From Streptomyces fructofermentans (GTDB taxonomy: Bacteria > Actinomycetota > Actinomycetes > Streptomycetales > Streptomycetaceae), in the NCBI RefSeq assembly GCF_014651055.1, contig NZ_BMWD01000003.1, positions 1 through 64,000 on the forward strand: a stretch of DNA of 64,000 nt, read 5' to 3'. Position 1 is the stretch's first letter. Every line of letters begins with the position of its first letter. Of this stretch, positions 1-10,840 are shown in pieces. The notes below the pieces were generated by a model that searched no databases, was not told the origin of the DNA, and saw nothing but the letters and a program-made list of their open reading frames with translations. The position numbers and the translations under genes were made by a program.

Positions 1-86
1 GGCCGGGTCGCGGGCGGCCGGGTCGCGGGCGGCCGGGTCGCGGGCGGCCGGGTCGCGGGCGGCTGGGTCGCGGGCGGCCGGGTCGG
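1..86. repeat. 15-bp tandem repeat, about 5.7 copies
   Basis: The unit GGCCGGGTCGCGGGC is repeated four times without change (1-60), once with a C to T change (61-75) and once truncated (76-86). It lies just 3' of galK, six bases from the stop codon. The array runs off the left edge of the window, so its full length is unknown. Copy number probably varies between strains by slippage. No coding role is visible. Confidence 0.9.
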
Positions 87-91
87 CGAGG

Positions 92-1246
92 TCAGCCCTC
101 CAGGCGGCGCGCCCCCGCGGAGGGAACCGCCGGGAACACCCTCGGCGCGGTGAACCCGGCCGCGGCGAAGGCCTCCTCCACCGCCTTGGTGACGGTGTCC
201 GCGTCCGCGGCCTCGACCAGGACGACCGCCGAGCCGCCGAAGCCGCCCCCGGTCATCCTGGCTCCGAGCGCCCCCGCCTCGTTGGCGGTGGCGACGACCA
301 GGTCCAGTTCCGGGCAGGAGATGCGCAGGTCGTCCCGCAGAGAGGCGTGGCCCTCCGTGAGCACGGGCCCGATCGCCCGCACGTCACCCGCGTCCAGCAG
401 CCCGATGACCCGCTCGACCCGGTGGTCGTCCGAGACGACGTGCCGCACGTAGCGGCGCACGCGCTCGTCGGAGAGCCGCGCCAGCGACGCGTCCAGGTCC
501 TCGTACGGCACGTCCCGCAGGAACGGCACGCCGAGCACCCGCGCCCCCTCCTCGCAGCCCGTCCGGCGCTCGGCGTACTCGCCGTCGCCGAGCGCGTGCT
601 TGACCCGTGAGTCCACGACGAGGAGCTGCAGCCCGTGGGCGGGCAGGTCGAACGGCACCTGCCGCACGGACTGGTCCCGGCAGTCGAGGTGCAGTACGTG
701 GCCCTCGGTGCAGGAGGCCGAGGCCGTCTGGTCCATGATCCCGCAGGGCACGCCGACGAAGTCGTTCTCCGCGCGCTGCGCGAAGCGGGCCACTTCCTGC
801 GGGGTGAGCCCGAGGCCGAACAGGTCGCTGAGGGCCAGAGCCGTCACCACCTCCAGGGCCGCGGAGGAGGACAGGCCGGCGCCCGTGGGGACCGTCGACG
901 CGAGGTGCACGTCCGCGCCGGTGACGACGTGGCCCGCCGAGCGCAGCGCCCACACGACACCCGCCGGATACGCGGCCCAGCCGGTGTCGCCGAGCGGCGC
1001 CAGCTCGTCCACGTGCAGCTCGACGACCGGTCCCTCGATGTCGGCCGAGTGCAGCCGCAGCACCCCGTCCGCGCGGCGCGAGACCGCGGCCACCGCCGTG
1101 TGCGGCAGCGCGAGGGGCATCACGAAGCCCTCGTTGAAGTCCGTGTACTCGCCGATCAGGTTGACCCTGCCGGGGGCCGCCCAGACGCCGTCGGGAGCGG
1201 CCCCGTAGAGCGCCTCGAAGCCCTCGCGTACCTGCTGTGCCCCCAT
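92..1246 (-). CDS. galK: galactokinase
   Basis: Phosphorylates galactose to galactose-1-phosphate in the cytoplasm (Leloir pathway). At 384 aa it has the family's usual length. The galactokinase signature GRVNLIGEYTDFN is at residues 26-38, the GHMP ATP-binding motif GLSSSAA at 124-130, and the catalytic Asp in GIMDQ near 172. The C-terminal glycine-rich motif (MTGGGFGGS) is present. The ATG follows directly after the galE stop codon (0 nt gap), so it is the last gene of galT-galE-galK and probably translationally coupled. The 15-bp repeat array begins just after its stop. Confidence 0.97.
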   Translation of the reverse strand: MGAQQVREGFEALYGAAPDGVWAAPGRVNLIGEYTDFNEGFVMPLALPHTAVAAVSRRADGVLRLHSADIEGPVVELHVDELAPLGDTGWAAYPAGVVWALRSAGHVVTGADVHLASTVPTGAGLSSSAALEVVTALALSDLFGLGLTPQEVARFAQRAENDFVGVPCGIMDQTASASCTEGHVLHLDCRDQSVRQVPFDLPAHGLQLLVVDSRVKHALGDGEYAERRTGCEEGARVLGVPFLRDVPYEDLDASLARLSDERVRRYVRHVVSDDHRVERVIGLLDAGDVRAIGPVLTEGHASLRDDLRISCPELDLVVATANEAGALGARMTGGGFGGSAVVLVEAADADTVTKAVEEAFAAAGFTAPRVFPAVPSAGARRLEG

Positions 1247-2215
1247 CTACTGCTCCCTTGTGATGTTCTGCGCGAACTCCCACGCGTCCGCGACGATGCC
1301 CGCGAGATCCGCGCGGGACGGGTTCCAGCCGAGCCGTTCGCGCGCCGTGGCGGCCGAGGCCACCAGGATCGCCGGGTCCCCGGCCCGTCGCGGGGCGGCC
1401 ACCTCGGGGACGGGGTGGCCGGTCACCCGGCGCACGGTCTCGATGACCTCGCGCACGGAGAATCCGTTGCCGTTGCCGAGGTTGCAGATCAGGTGCTCGC
1501 CGGGCCGCGCGGCGGCGACGGCCAGCAGGTGCGCGTCCGCCAGGTCCGCGACGTGGATGTAGTCGCGCACGCAGGTGCCGTCCGGTGTCGGGTAGTCGTC
1601 GCCGTAGACGGAGATGGCGTCGCGGCGGCCCTGGGCGACCTGCAGGACGAGCGGGATCAGGTGCGACTCGGGATCGTGCCGCTCACCGCAGGTCCCGTAC
1701 GCGCCCGCGACGTTGAAGTAGCGCAGTGACACCGCCGCCAGCCCGTGCGCGGCCGCCTCGCCGGTGATCATGTGGTCGACGGCGAGCTTCGAGGCTCCGT
1801 ACGGATTGGTCGGGGAGGTCGGCGCGGACTCGACGATCGGCGTGGTCTCCGGCTCGCCGTACGTGGCGGCGGTCGACGAGAAGACCAGCGTGCGCACGCC
1901 CGCCTCGCGCATCGCGGCGAGCAGGGCCATCGTCCCGCCGACGTTGTTGTCCCAGTACTTCTCCGGCTTCACGACCGACTCGCCCACCTGGGAGAACGCG
2001 GCGAAGTGCAGCACCGCGTCGTACGAGGCGTCCAGCCATTTGGCGGCGTCGCGGATGTCGCCCTCGACGAAGGCGGCGCCGGCCGGGACGCCCTCGCGGA
2101 AACCGGTGGAGAGGTTGTCGAGGACGGTCACCTCGTGGCCGGCCTCCAGCAGGTGCTGCGCGACCACGCTGCCCACATAGCCCGCACCGCCGGTGACCAG
2201 GTACTTCCCACTCAT
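1247..2215 (-). CDS. galE: UDP-glucose 4-epimerase
   Basis: Interconverts UDP-galactose and UDP-glucose, regenerating the UDP-glucose used by GalT; in streptomycetes it may also supply UDP-galactose for envelope sugars. It is 322 aa, an extended short-chain dehydrogenase. The Rossmann motif GGAGYVG is at residues 9-15, the SST catalytic region near 113-115 and the YxxxK pair is Tyr139/Lys143. The start ATG overlaps the galT stop by 4 nt, and galK begins right after its stop. In S. lividans a second promoter is known to serve galE-galK separately from galT; I cannot identify it here from sequence. Confidence 0.97.
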   Translation of the reverse strand: MSGKYLVTGGAGYVGSVVAQHLLEAGHEVTVLDNLSTGFREGVPAGAAFVEGDIRDAAKWLDASYDAVLHFAAFSQVGESVVKPEKYWDNNVGGTMALLAAMREAGVRTLVFSSTAATYGEPETTPIVESAPTSPTNPYGASKLAVDHMITGEAAAHGLAAVSLRYFNVAGAYGTCGERHDPESHLIPLVLQVAQGRRDAISVYGDDYPTPDGTCVRDYIHVADLADAHLLAVAAARPGEHLICNLGNGNGFSVREVIETVRRVTGHPVPEVAAPRRAGDPAILVASAATARERLGWNPSRADLAGIVADAWEFAQNITREQ

Positions 2216-3288
2216 GAACTCGCTACCTCTCGCAGTCGCTGGGCCGCGGTCTCCGGCGGCACGTCGTTGATGAACACACTCATGCCGGACTCGGAACCCG
2301 CGAGGAACTTCAGCTTGCCGGACGTACGTCGGACGGTGAAAAGCTCGAGGTGGAGCGCGAAGTCCTCACGCACCACGCCGTCGAACTCCGCCAGTGTGCC
2401 GAACGGCGCCTGGTGCCAGGCGGCGATGTACGGCGTGCGCGGCTCGTCCGTGCCCGCCCCCGTGCCGTCGAAGATCCGGTCGAAGCGCCTCAACAGTTCC
2501 AGATAGACCTGGGGGAACTCTGTGCGCGCCCCCTCGTCGAGCCCCAGCAGGTCCGGCACCCGGCGCCGCGGGTAGAGGTGCACCTCGTACGGCCAGTGGG
2601 CGGCGTAGGGCACGAAGGCCACCCAGTGCTCGGTCGCCAGCACGACCCGCTCCCCGGCCAGCTCCCGCTCCACGACCGCGTCGAACAGGTTCTCCCCGCC
2701 CGTCGCCTCCTTGTGTGCCGCCAGCGAGCGCAGCATCAGGGCCGTCCGAGGCGTCGTGAAGGGGTACGCGTAGATCTGCCCGTGCGGATGCCCGAGGGTC
2801 ACCCCGATCTCGGCACCGCGGTTCTCGAAGCAGAACACCTGCTCCACGGACGGGAGGTGGGACAGCTCGGCGGTGCGGTCGGTCCAGGCGTCGAGGACCA
2901 GCCCCGCCTGCTCCTCGGTCAGATCGGCGAAGGACGCGTCGTGGTCCGACGTGAAGCAGACGACCTCGCAGCGGCCCGAGTCGCCGGCCAGCGACGGGAA
3001 GCGGTTCTCGAAGACGGCCACGTCGTACGAGGAGTCGGGGATCTCGCTGAGCCGGTCGCCCTCGGAGGGGCACAGCGGGCACTCGTCCGCCGGCGGGTGG
3101 TAGGTGCGTCCCTGGCGGTGCGAGGCGATCGCCACCGCGTCGCCGAGCAGCGGGTCGCGGCGCACCTGCGAGGCGGTGACCGTGCGGTCGAGCGGGCGCC
3201 GGTCGACCGCGTCGCGCACGGCGTCGTCGCGCACGTCGTAGTAGATCAGCTCACGACCGTCGGCCAGTCGGGTCGAGGTCTTCTTCAC
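2212..3288 (-). CDS. galT: galactose-1-phosphate uridylyltransferase
   Basis: Transfers UMP from UDP-glucose to galactose-1-phosphate. The 358-aa protein carries the active-site HPHGQ motif at residues 167-171, with the nucleophilic His at 169, and a zinc-type CPLC motif at 70-73. The start is GTG at 3288, preceded by GGGGAG with about 8 nt spacing. It is the first gene of the operon. The upstream 130 bases are unusually AT-rich and carry direct repeats and a hairpin, consistent with the sugar-regulated galP1 promoter described for this operon in other streptomycetes. Confidence 0.97.
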   Translation of the reverse strand: MKKTSTRLADGRELIYYDVRDDAVRDAVDRRPLDRTVTASQVRRDPLLGDAVAIASHRQGRTYHPPADECPLCPSEGDRLSEIPDSSYDVAVFENRFPSLAGDSGRCEVVCFTSDHDASFADLTEEQAGLVLDAWTDRTAELSHLPSVEQVFCFENRGAEIGVTLGHPHGQIYAYPFTTPRTALMLRSLAAHKEATGGENLFDAVVERELAGERVVLATEHWVAFVPYAAHWPYEVHLYPRRRVPDLLGLDEGARTEFPQVYLELLRRFDRIFDGTGAGTDEPRTPYIAAWHQAPFGTLAEFDGVVREDFALHLELFTVRRTSGKLKFLAGSESGMSVFINDVPPETAAQRLREVASS

Positions 3289-3422
3289 TGCGGACTCCCC
3301 ATCCGTACCCGATCAAGCCATTCAACAGAACCAAACACATCAAACCACAAACCCCCATGCCCGTCACCCCCACAACCAACAAAGAACACCAAAGTGAAGG
3401 GAGTGCCGGATGTGGCACTCCC
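3289..3422 (-). promoter_or_regulatory. galT upstream regulatory region with TTTG repeats and inverted repeat
   Basis: This tract is much richer in A+T than its surroundings. On the coding strand of galT it holds five TTTG words (plus-strand CAAA at 3332, 3341, 3348, 3380 and 3390), then a perfect 9-bp inverted repeat GGGAGTGCC (3399-3407) and GGCACTCCC (3414-3422) with a 6-nt loop. The position matches the galactose-inducible galP1 promoter known from S. lividans and S. coelicolor. The repeats are candidate repressor contacts; the hairpin could instead stop transcription entering from upstream. Confidence 0.65.
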
Positions 3423-3883
3423 TCTCCCCAGCAGGTCGGGTCCCCGCGCCCCACGCGTCCCCCGCGCACCGGGCAGCGGAGTGGGCCCGGCGCTCGTCGC
3501 CGAGAAGCGCGGCGCGACGCAGACTCTCGGCACGGTCGCGGACGGCGTCCGGCACGGGGTCCGCACCGTGCGCCGGTGGTGAACGGGCGCCATCCAGGCC
3601 ATGGTCGTCCTCGGCCCGGTGGCACATCACGCCCGGCGGACCGTCGTCCGCGATCCACGACGAGGCCGCGCGGTTGTTCGCCGTCGCCGCGCCGATCCCG
3701 CCCAGCGTGGGTCCTGAAGAAGTGCGGCGGCCTGGATGGGCCGGCCGACCCGCCGACGCGCGGACACGGCGGCGACTTCACCGCGGCGCGGGGCGGCACC
3801 GGCAGCGACCACCCGCACCGCGCGGACGGACGGCCGCCGGGACGGACCCCCGGGACCGCAGGGCCCCGGGAGCCCCGGGACCT
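3423..3883. other. intergenic, no gene seen
   Basis: About 460 bases of very GC-rich sequence between the gal regulatory region and the 3' end of the LuxR-type gene. All open frames here read as low-complexity Arg/Pro/Gly/Ala strings without family motifs or a good ribosome site. I see no RNA gene. It may be a decayed gene remnant, but nothing recognisable remains. Confidence 0.5.
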
Positions 3884-4573
3884 CTATGCCTCCGGCCCCG
3901 GCACCGGCAGCGGACCCGCGCGGTCCAGCAGGCCCGTACGGGCGGCCAGCGCGGCCGCCTCCAGGCGGGAGCCGACGCCGAGCTTCATCAGTACGCGCTG
4001 CACATGCGTGCGCGCGGTGCTCGGCGCTATCCCCATGCCGGCGGCGATGAGCCGGGTGTCCTCGCCGTCGGCGACCCTCACCAGCACCTCGACCTCGCGG
4101 GGCGTCAGCATCTGGAGCAGCCGCTGCCCCTCGTCGTCGGGCTGCGCGGCCGGGTTGAGCAGCTCGCTGAAGGCGCCCTGCAGCAACTGCGGCGCCACCG
4201 CCGCCTCTCCCGCGCGGGCCTTCATGATGGCCCGTTCGACACCCTCTATCCGCTCGTCGTGCCGCACGTATCCGGACGCGCCGGCGGCGAACGCGGCGGC
4301 GATGCCGCGCGGGTTCGGAACCGGCCCGAGCACCAGGACCGCGACCTGCGGACGCTCCCGCTTGATCCTCACCACCGGGTCGAATATGCCCGGTTCGGCA
4401 GGCGTGGCCGTGCCCAGCAGGCACACCTCCGGCGCCCGTGTGATCACCAGCTCCGCCGCCCCGGCGGCGGGCGCGGCCGCGGCGAGCACGCGGTGCCCGC
4501 GCAGCTTCAAGGCCGAGGCCAGCGCCTCGGCGAGCAGTCGGTGGTCGTCGACCACCATGAGCCGCACTCCCAT
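3884..4573 (-). CDS. LuxR/NarL-type regulator with degenerate receiver domain
   Basis: A 229-aa protein with an N-terminal CheY-like receiver and a C-terminal LuxR helix-turn-helix. The HTH reads LTPREVEVL...IAAGMGIAPSTARTHVQRVLMKLGV, a good GerE-type match. The start MGVRLMVVDD at 4573 follows a G-rich ribosome site; an in-frame ATG 16 codons upstream would add a Gly-rich tail. The acidic pair VVDD is kept, but the usual LLD phospho-acceptor position reads CLLGTATP (Gly in place of Asp) and the conserved Lys region reads GYVRHD, lacking Lys. No histidine kinase is adjacent. Regulation by phosphorylation is therefore unlikely. Targets unknown. Confidence 0.85.
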   Translation of the reverse strand: MGVRLMVVDDHRLLAEALASALKLRGHRVLAAAAPAAGAAELVITRAPEVCLLGTATPAEPGIFDPVVRIKRERPQVAVLVLGPVPNPRGIAAAFAAGASGYVRHDERIEGVERAIMKARAGEAAVAPQLLQGAFSELLNPAAQPDDEGQRLLQMLTPREVEVLVRVADGEDTRLIAAGMGIAPSTARTHVQRVLMKLGVGSRLEAAALAARTGLLDRAGPLPVPGPEA

Positions 4574-4751
4574 CGAGCCCAACCCCCCAGTCCCCCCAAG
4601 GATCCCCACTGGCAACCCCATGGATAGGAGCCCCCCGGCTCTCCATCCCCCGGAAGCTACACGCTTGTTCGACGTTGCGCTTCCCCTACTGGAGAGAAGT
4701 GCCCCGGATTACCGAAATTCCTCACATTCGCGAGCGATGGGGGGTACGAGA

Positions 4752-4783
4752 ACGGTCCCGCCCCTGAGCAGGGACGGGACCGT
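4752..4783 (-). terminator. hairpin terminator after first beta-propeller gene
   Basis: ACGGTCCCG (4752-4760) pairs perfectly with CGGGACCGT (4775-4783), and the enclosed bases form a further short stem. It lies about 70 bases downstream of the minus-strand beta-propeller gene, the only transcript that would run into it from the right. Confidence 0.75.
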
Positions 4784-4851
4784 GATCGACGGGCGAACGC
4801 ATGATCGGCGGACGACCGGCCGGAGGTCCCCCTCCGGTGTGCGGCGGGCGG

Positions 4852-6690
4852 CTACCGGGCGCCGAAGCCGATCGCCGCGTACTGCTTGGAGTCCGCGGAG
4901 TACGGGGCGCTGATCAGGTCCTGGGCCATGAAGAGCCGCCCGGAGGTGTACAGCATCTCCGAGGACTTGGGGACCATCGCGCTGATCGCGCTGCGCACCT
5001 GGTCGGTGGCCGGGGTCTCCAGGAGCGCGGTCTCCTTGAAGGACTTGCCGTCGATGGTGACGACCTGGGAGCCCTTGTCGTACGGGCCGCCCTTGTAGGC
5101 AAGGATGTTGGTGCCGTCCATCCGGATCGGGAAGATCTCGTAGCCGTCGCCCGCGTCGGCGCGGTCACCGGTGGACTTGCCCGTGGCCAGCGAGAACGAC
5201 ACGATCTCGTTGGTCTGGGAGTACTCCTCGCCGCCCTCGTGACGCTTCGTCGGCACGTACAGCTTGTCGTTGCCGACCGCGATGGCGTGGCAGTCGTGGA
5301 CCTTGTTCACGCCGCAGTCGTGCTCGTACTTGCCGTCCTCCAGCGTGATCTTGGTACGCAGCTTGCCGCTGTCGTCCAGCGAGAAGACGTCGGTCGCGCC
5401 GGACGCGGTGATCTCGCCGGAGTCCACGCCGAACACGACCGGCTTGGTCGAGATGACCTTGGCGTTGTCGATGCCGGCGGGCAGCTTGTAACTCCACTTG
5501 ACGCTGCCCGACTTCGGGTCGAGGAGTTGGACCTCGTACTTCTCGTTGCCGTAGTCGCCGCACTTGCGGACGGCCACGAGCTGCTCACCGCCCGCGTAGC
5601 CGACGTCCTCGCAGGTGCCGACCTTCGGCTGCCACAGGACCTTGCCGGTCTTGATGTCGAAGGCGGCGCCGCCGCGCAGGCCGGAGCCCGCCGCCACGGT
5701 CGTGCCGGTGATGCTGAGTTCCTTGAAGGCGATCTTCTCGCCGCCGCCCGGGGCCACGGACTCGGTCCACAGCTTCTTGCCCGTGTTCAGGTTGAAGGCC
5801 GTGATCTCGGTGCACTCCGGGTACGGGTCCGCCTTGGTGCGCTTTGCCGCCTCAGCGACCACGACGGCGACGCCGTCCTCGGTCGTCTCGGGTGAGCCCG
5901 CGCAGGTCAGCCCGGACAGCGGCAGCGTCCAGGACTCCGCCCCGGAGTCCGGGTCGTGACCGACGATCTCGCTGACGCCGGCCTTGGCGTACACCTTGTC
6001 CGTCAGCCAGGAGCCCGCGACGCTCCACACGTCCTTCTTGGGCACCTCGGCCGCGGGGAGCTGGAAGAGCACCTTGGCGGAGGTGCTCGACGGCACCTTC
6101 TCGGTACCGCCGCCGGTGCCGCCCCCGTCGCCACCGCCGCTGCCGCCGTCGTCCTTGCCGCCGGTGCCGCCGGACGAGCCCGACGAGTTGTTCCTGCTGT
6201 CGTCCTCACCGTTCTGGCCCGCGTACAGGACCCCGCCGCCGACGATGAGCGCGATCGCCACGACCGCCGCCACGATGATCGCCGTCTGCGCGCTGATCCC
6301 CCGCCTGCCGCCGGAGCCGTTCGGCTGCATCGGCAGGGTGGGCGGCTGCGGCTGGCCGTACGGCTGCTGGCCGTAGCCGTAGGGCTGCTGCTGTCCCGGG
6401 TAGCCGTAGCCCGGCTGGGCCGGCGGCTGCGGGGCGCCGGGGGCCTGCGGGTAGCCGTAGGGCTGCTGCGGCGGGCCCGCCGGGGGCGGGGTCTGCGGCG
6501 GCGGCGCCTGCGGGTAGCCGTAACCGGGCTGCGGGGGCCCGGCGGGCGGCGTGGGCGGACCGGCCGGCGGCGTCGGCGGTCCCGCGGGCGGCGTCGGCGG
6601 TCCGAATCCGCCGGGCGGAGGGGTCTGCGGGGCGCCGAATCCGCCTTCCTGCGGCGGCTGGTTGGGCGGCGGGGGCGGCGGCTGGCTCAT
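4852..6690 (-). CDS. membrane-anchored PQQ-like beta-propeller protein, proline-rich N terminus (copy 1)
   Basis: A 612-aa protein in three parts: a Pro/Gly/Gln/Tyr-rich disordered segment (about residues 1-128, with repeated PPTPPAGP and YGYPQ words), a single membrane helix (about 134-158), a Gly/Ser linker, and a C-terminal domain of about 400 residues with repeated hydrophobic beta-strand blocks typical of PQQ-like (quinoprotein-type) propellers (for example SGLTCAGSPETTEDGVAVV, DSGEITASGATDVFSLD). No quinone-dehydrogenase active site is visible, so an enzymatic role is not supported. The topology suggests a cytoplasmic N tail and an external propeller. A paralogue lies directly upstream, 88 bases away. 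Function unknown. Confidence 0.85.
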   Translation of the reverse strand: MSQPPPPPPNQPPQEGGFGAPQTPPPGGFGPPTPPAGPPTPPAGPPTPPAGPPQPGYGYPQAPPPQTPPPAGPPQQPYGYPQAPGAPQPPAQPGYGYPGQQQPYGYGQQPYGQPQPPTLPMQPNGSGGRRGISAQTAIIVAAVVAIALIVGGGVLYAGQNGEDDSRNNSSGSSGGTGGKDDGGSGGGDGGGTGGGTEKVPSSTSAKVLFQLPAAEVPKKDVWSVAGSWLTDKVYAKAGVSEIVGHDPDSGAESWTLPLSGLTCAGSPETTEDGVAVVVAEAAKRTKADPYPECTEITAFNLNTGKKLWTESVAPGGGEKIAFKELSITGTTVAAGSGLRGGAAFDIKTGKVLWQPKVGTCEDVGYAGGEQLVAVRKCGDYGNEKYEVQLLDPKSGSVKWSYKLPAGIDNAKVISTKPVVFGVDSGEITASGATDVFSLDDSGKLRTKITLEDGKYEHDCGVNKVHDCHAIAVGNDKLYVPTKRHEGGEEYSQTNEIVSFSLATGKSTGDRADAGDGYEIFPIRMDGTNILAYKGGPYDKGSQVVTIDGKSFKETALLETPATDQVRSAISAMVPKSSEMLYTSGRLFMAQDLISAPYSADSKQYAAIGFGAR

Positions 6691-6778
6691 GGCGTGTGTA
6701 CCTCAGGGACGAAGGGGACGACGGAGGTGGGGCGGGGGACGGGGCGTCCGCGGAGTGCGGGGGTGCGAGCCGGCCGGG

Positions 6779-8671
6779 TCACTTGCCGAAGGCCAGCATC
6801 AGCTTCTCCTTCGACTCGTCGTTGCCCGTCAGCCGGGTCGTGGACAGGTAGAAGCGCCCGTCCACCCAGTCGACGGACTTCGAGAAGAACCCGTTCTCGA
6901 TGTCCGCGGTGCCCTGCGGGTTCTGCAGCAGCTTCTTCGGCGTGTGCGAGCCGCCGCCGGTCGGGATCGAGACGATCCGCCCGCCCGCGTCGTAGGACGG
7001 CTGGACGTACGCGACGAGGTCGGTGCCCTCCATCCGCATCGGCATCATCGACTCGTCGGCCGGCGACTTGACGCGCCACTTCTCCTTGCCGGACTCCAGG
7101 CTGACCGCGACGACCTCGTTGGCCCCGCTCTTCGCCTCGGTCGGCAGGTAGAGGGTGTTCGCGTCGGCCGCGACTCCCCCGCAGCCCTGGAGGTCGCGCG
7201 AGAGGATCGCCCATCCGCACTCCGGCGCGAACGACTCGTCGACGTCGACCTGCGTACGGGTCGTGCCGTCGTTCTTCAGCGCGGTGACGTTCCACTGCTT
7301 CTTGTCCGCGTTGGTGAGGTACAGGACGACCGGGTCCACCGAGTAGGCCCGCTCCACGCGCCAGCCCTTGGGGATCTTCTTCGTCCACTTGGTCTTGCCG
7401 GTGGCCGGGTCGAGCTCCTGGACCTCGTCGTGCTCGTTGTCGCCGCCGGCCCCGCAGGACGAGACGGAGAGGAGCTTGGCGCCGCCGGTGAACGCCGAAG
7501 GGAAGCAGGCCGTGCCGTACTTCTTCTTCTCGAACCGCTTCTTGCCGCTGCTCACGTCGTAGCCGACGCCGGACATGGAGCGGCCGACCATGAGGGTGTC
7601 GCCGACCACGTTCAGGCTCAGGCTCAGGGCGCTGTCGAACAGCTCGCCCTCCTCGACCTCCGCGGTCCAGCCCTTCTTGCCTGTGTCGAGGTCGATCTCG
7701 ACGAGCTGGTTGCACGCCGCGGTGTCCTTGACGCCTTCCTTGTACGCCACGAACACCTTGCCGTCGGACGTCTGCTGCTGGGACACCGCGCAGATCGGCT
7801 GAGGCATCGTCAGCTCGGGCCAGGCGGGCTCGCCGTCACCGACGTTGTAGCCGAGGACCTGCTTGTAGGCGGCCTTCACCGCGACCTTGTCGGTGATCCA
7901 CATGCCGGGGGCCTCGGCGCCCGAGGCGGGCGCGTCCGGCGCCTCCTTGTACCAGAGCACCTGCGCCTCGCCCGCCTTGCGGCCCGCGTTGAGGTCCTCG
8001 GGGTCGGAGCCGCCGTCGCCGTCGCCGTCACCGGGGTTGACCGGGTCGTCCGACGCGGAGGGCCCGGCGTCCCGGCTCTTCTGCGCGACCGGCTTCTTCC
8101 CGCCGTCGTCACCGCCGCTGTTGACCGCCCACACCGTGCCGGCGACGACCAGGGCCGCGGCGAGCGCGGCGCCGATGACGGCCGCGGGCTTCCCCTTGAA
8201 GGGGTTGCGCGAGCCGCCGCCCGGCGGGGTGCCCGGAGCGCCCGGGAACTGCGGCTGGCCCGGGTACCCGTAGCCGGGCTGCTGACCGTAGGGACCGGGC
8301 TGGCCGTAGGGACCGGGCTGCTGCGGATGCCCGTACGGACCCGCCTGCGGCTGGCCGTAGGGCCCAGGCTGCTGACCGTACGGACCCGGCTGGGCGTACG
8401 GACCGGGCTGGGCGTACGGACCCGGCTGCTGCGGGTAGCCGTAGCCGGGCTGCGGCGGTGCCTGCGGGTGGCCGTGGCCCGGCTGCGGGGTCGGCGCCTG
8501 CGGGGCGGCCTGCGGGGCGCCCTGCGGAGGCGGGGGCGCCTGCGGCGGCTGGGCGGGCGGCGGGGGCGCTGCCCCCTGCGGCGGCTGCGGTGCGGCGGAC
8601 CCGTCCTTCGGCGGCTGGTCCTGCGGTGCTCCGAACTCGCCCTGCGGCGGCTGGTCGGGCGGCTGAGTCAT
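6779..8671 (-). CDS. membrane-anchored PQQ-like beta-propeller protein, proline-rich N terminus (copy 2)
   Basis: A 630-aa paralogue of the downstream gene with the same plan: disordered Pro/Gln/Gly-rich tail with YGQQPGPYGQP-type repeats, one membrane helix (AVIGAALAAALVVAGTVWAV), an acidic Gly/Asp/Ser linker, and a propeller-like C-terminal region. The start MTQPPDQ at 8671 is preceded by GAGGGGG; an upstream in-frame GTG would place the ribosome site inside the gene. The two genes are probably a tandem duplication, since domain order, linkers and several blocks (CAVSQQQTSDGKVFVAYKEG versus CAGSPETTEDGVAVVVAEA) correspond. No catalytic residues recognised. Likely a secreted-side scaffold or sensor. 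Confidence 0.85.
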   Translation of the reverse strand: MTQPPDQPPQGEFGAPQDQPPKDGSAAPQPPQGAAPPPPAQPPQAPPPPQGAPQAAPQAPTPQPGHGHPQAPPQPGYGYPQQPGPYAQPGPYAQPGPYGQQPGPYGQPQAGPYGHPQQPGPYGQPGPYGQQPGYGYPGQPQFPGAPGTPPGGGSRNPFKGKPAAVIGAALAAALVVAGTVWAVNSGGDDGGKKPVAQKSRDAGPSASDDPVNPGDGDGDGGSDPEDLNAGRKAGEAQVLWYKEAPDAPASGAEAPGMWITDKVAVKAAYKQVLGYNVGDGEPAWPELTMPQPICAVSQQQTSDGKVFVAYKEGVKDTAACNQLVEIDLDTGKKGWTAEVEEGELFDSALSLSLNVVGDTLMVGRSMSGVGYDVSSGKKRFEKKKYGTACFPSAFTGGAKLLSVSSCGAGGDNEHDEVQELDPATGKTKWTKKIPKGWRVERAYSVDPVVLYLTNADKKQWNVTALKNDGTTRTQVDVDESFAPECGWAILSRDLQGCGGVAADANTLYLPTEAKSGANEVVAVSLESGKEKWRVKSPADESMMPMRMEGTDLVAYVQPSYDAGGRIVSIPTGGGSHTPKKLLQNPQGTADIENGFFSKSVDWVDGRFYLSTTRLTGNDESKEKLMLAFGK

Positions 8672-8810
8672 CAGCGCGTTCCCCCTCTTCACTGATTTTT
8701 AGCCATGCCCTGGAGTACGCACCGGCACGGGCGGCGCACTCAGAGTGGTATCGAGACTTCTCAGACTGGGCTCAGACGGCTCTTTCTATCACCCGAACGC
8801 GTTCGAACAG

Positions 8811-8850
8811 CGGGCCGGTTCTCCCCTGTTCCCAAGGGAGGACCGGCCCG
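8811..8850 (-). terminator. strong hairpin terminator after ABC-F gene
   Basis: CGGGCCGGT (8811-8819) pairs perfectly with ACCGGCCCG (8842-8850), and TCTCCC/GGGAGG extend the stem inward. It sits 33 bases beyond the stop of the minus-strand ABC-F gene. Confidence 0.8.
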
Positions 8851-8882
8851 TGATGCCCCCGTTACGCTCCTTCACGCGCTCT

Positions 8883-10691
<1,809 letters not shown>

Positions 10692-10840
10692 TTCTCTCCT
10701 GACAAGGGGGGTCGATCGACGTTCAAGCCTAGTCGCCGCGCGCGGACCCCGGCTCGGGCCGCCCGCGCGCTCCCGCCGGCGGGCGCCGCCGCGCGGGCGC
10801 GGCGGCACGGACGCGGCTGCACGGGCGCGGCTGCGCCGGA

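Noticed and set aside
1..86. 15-bp repeat array as a CRISPR
   Set aside because: Units are contiguous with no spacers.
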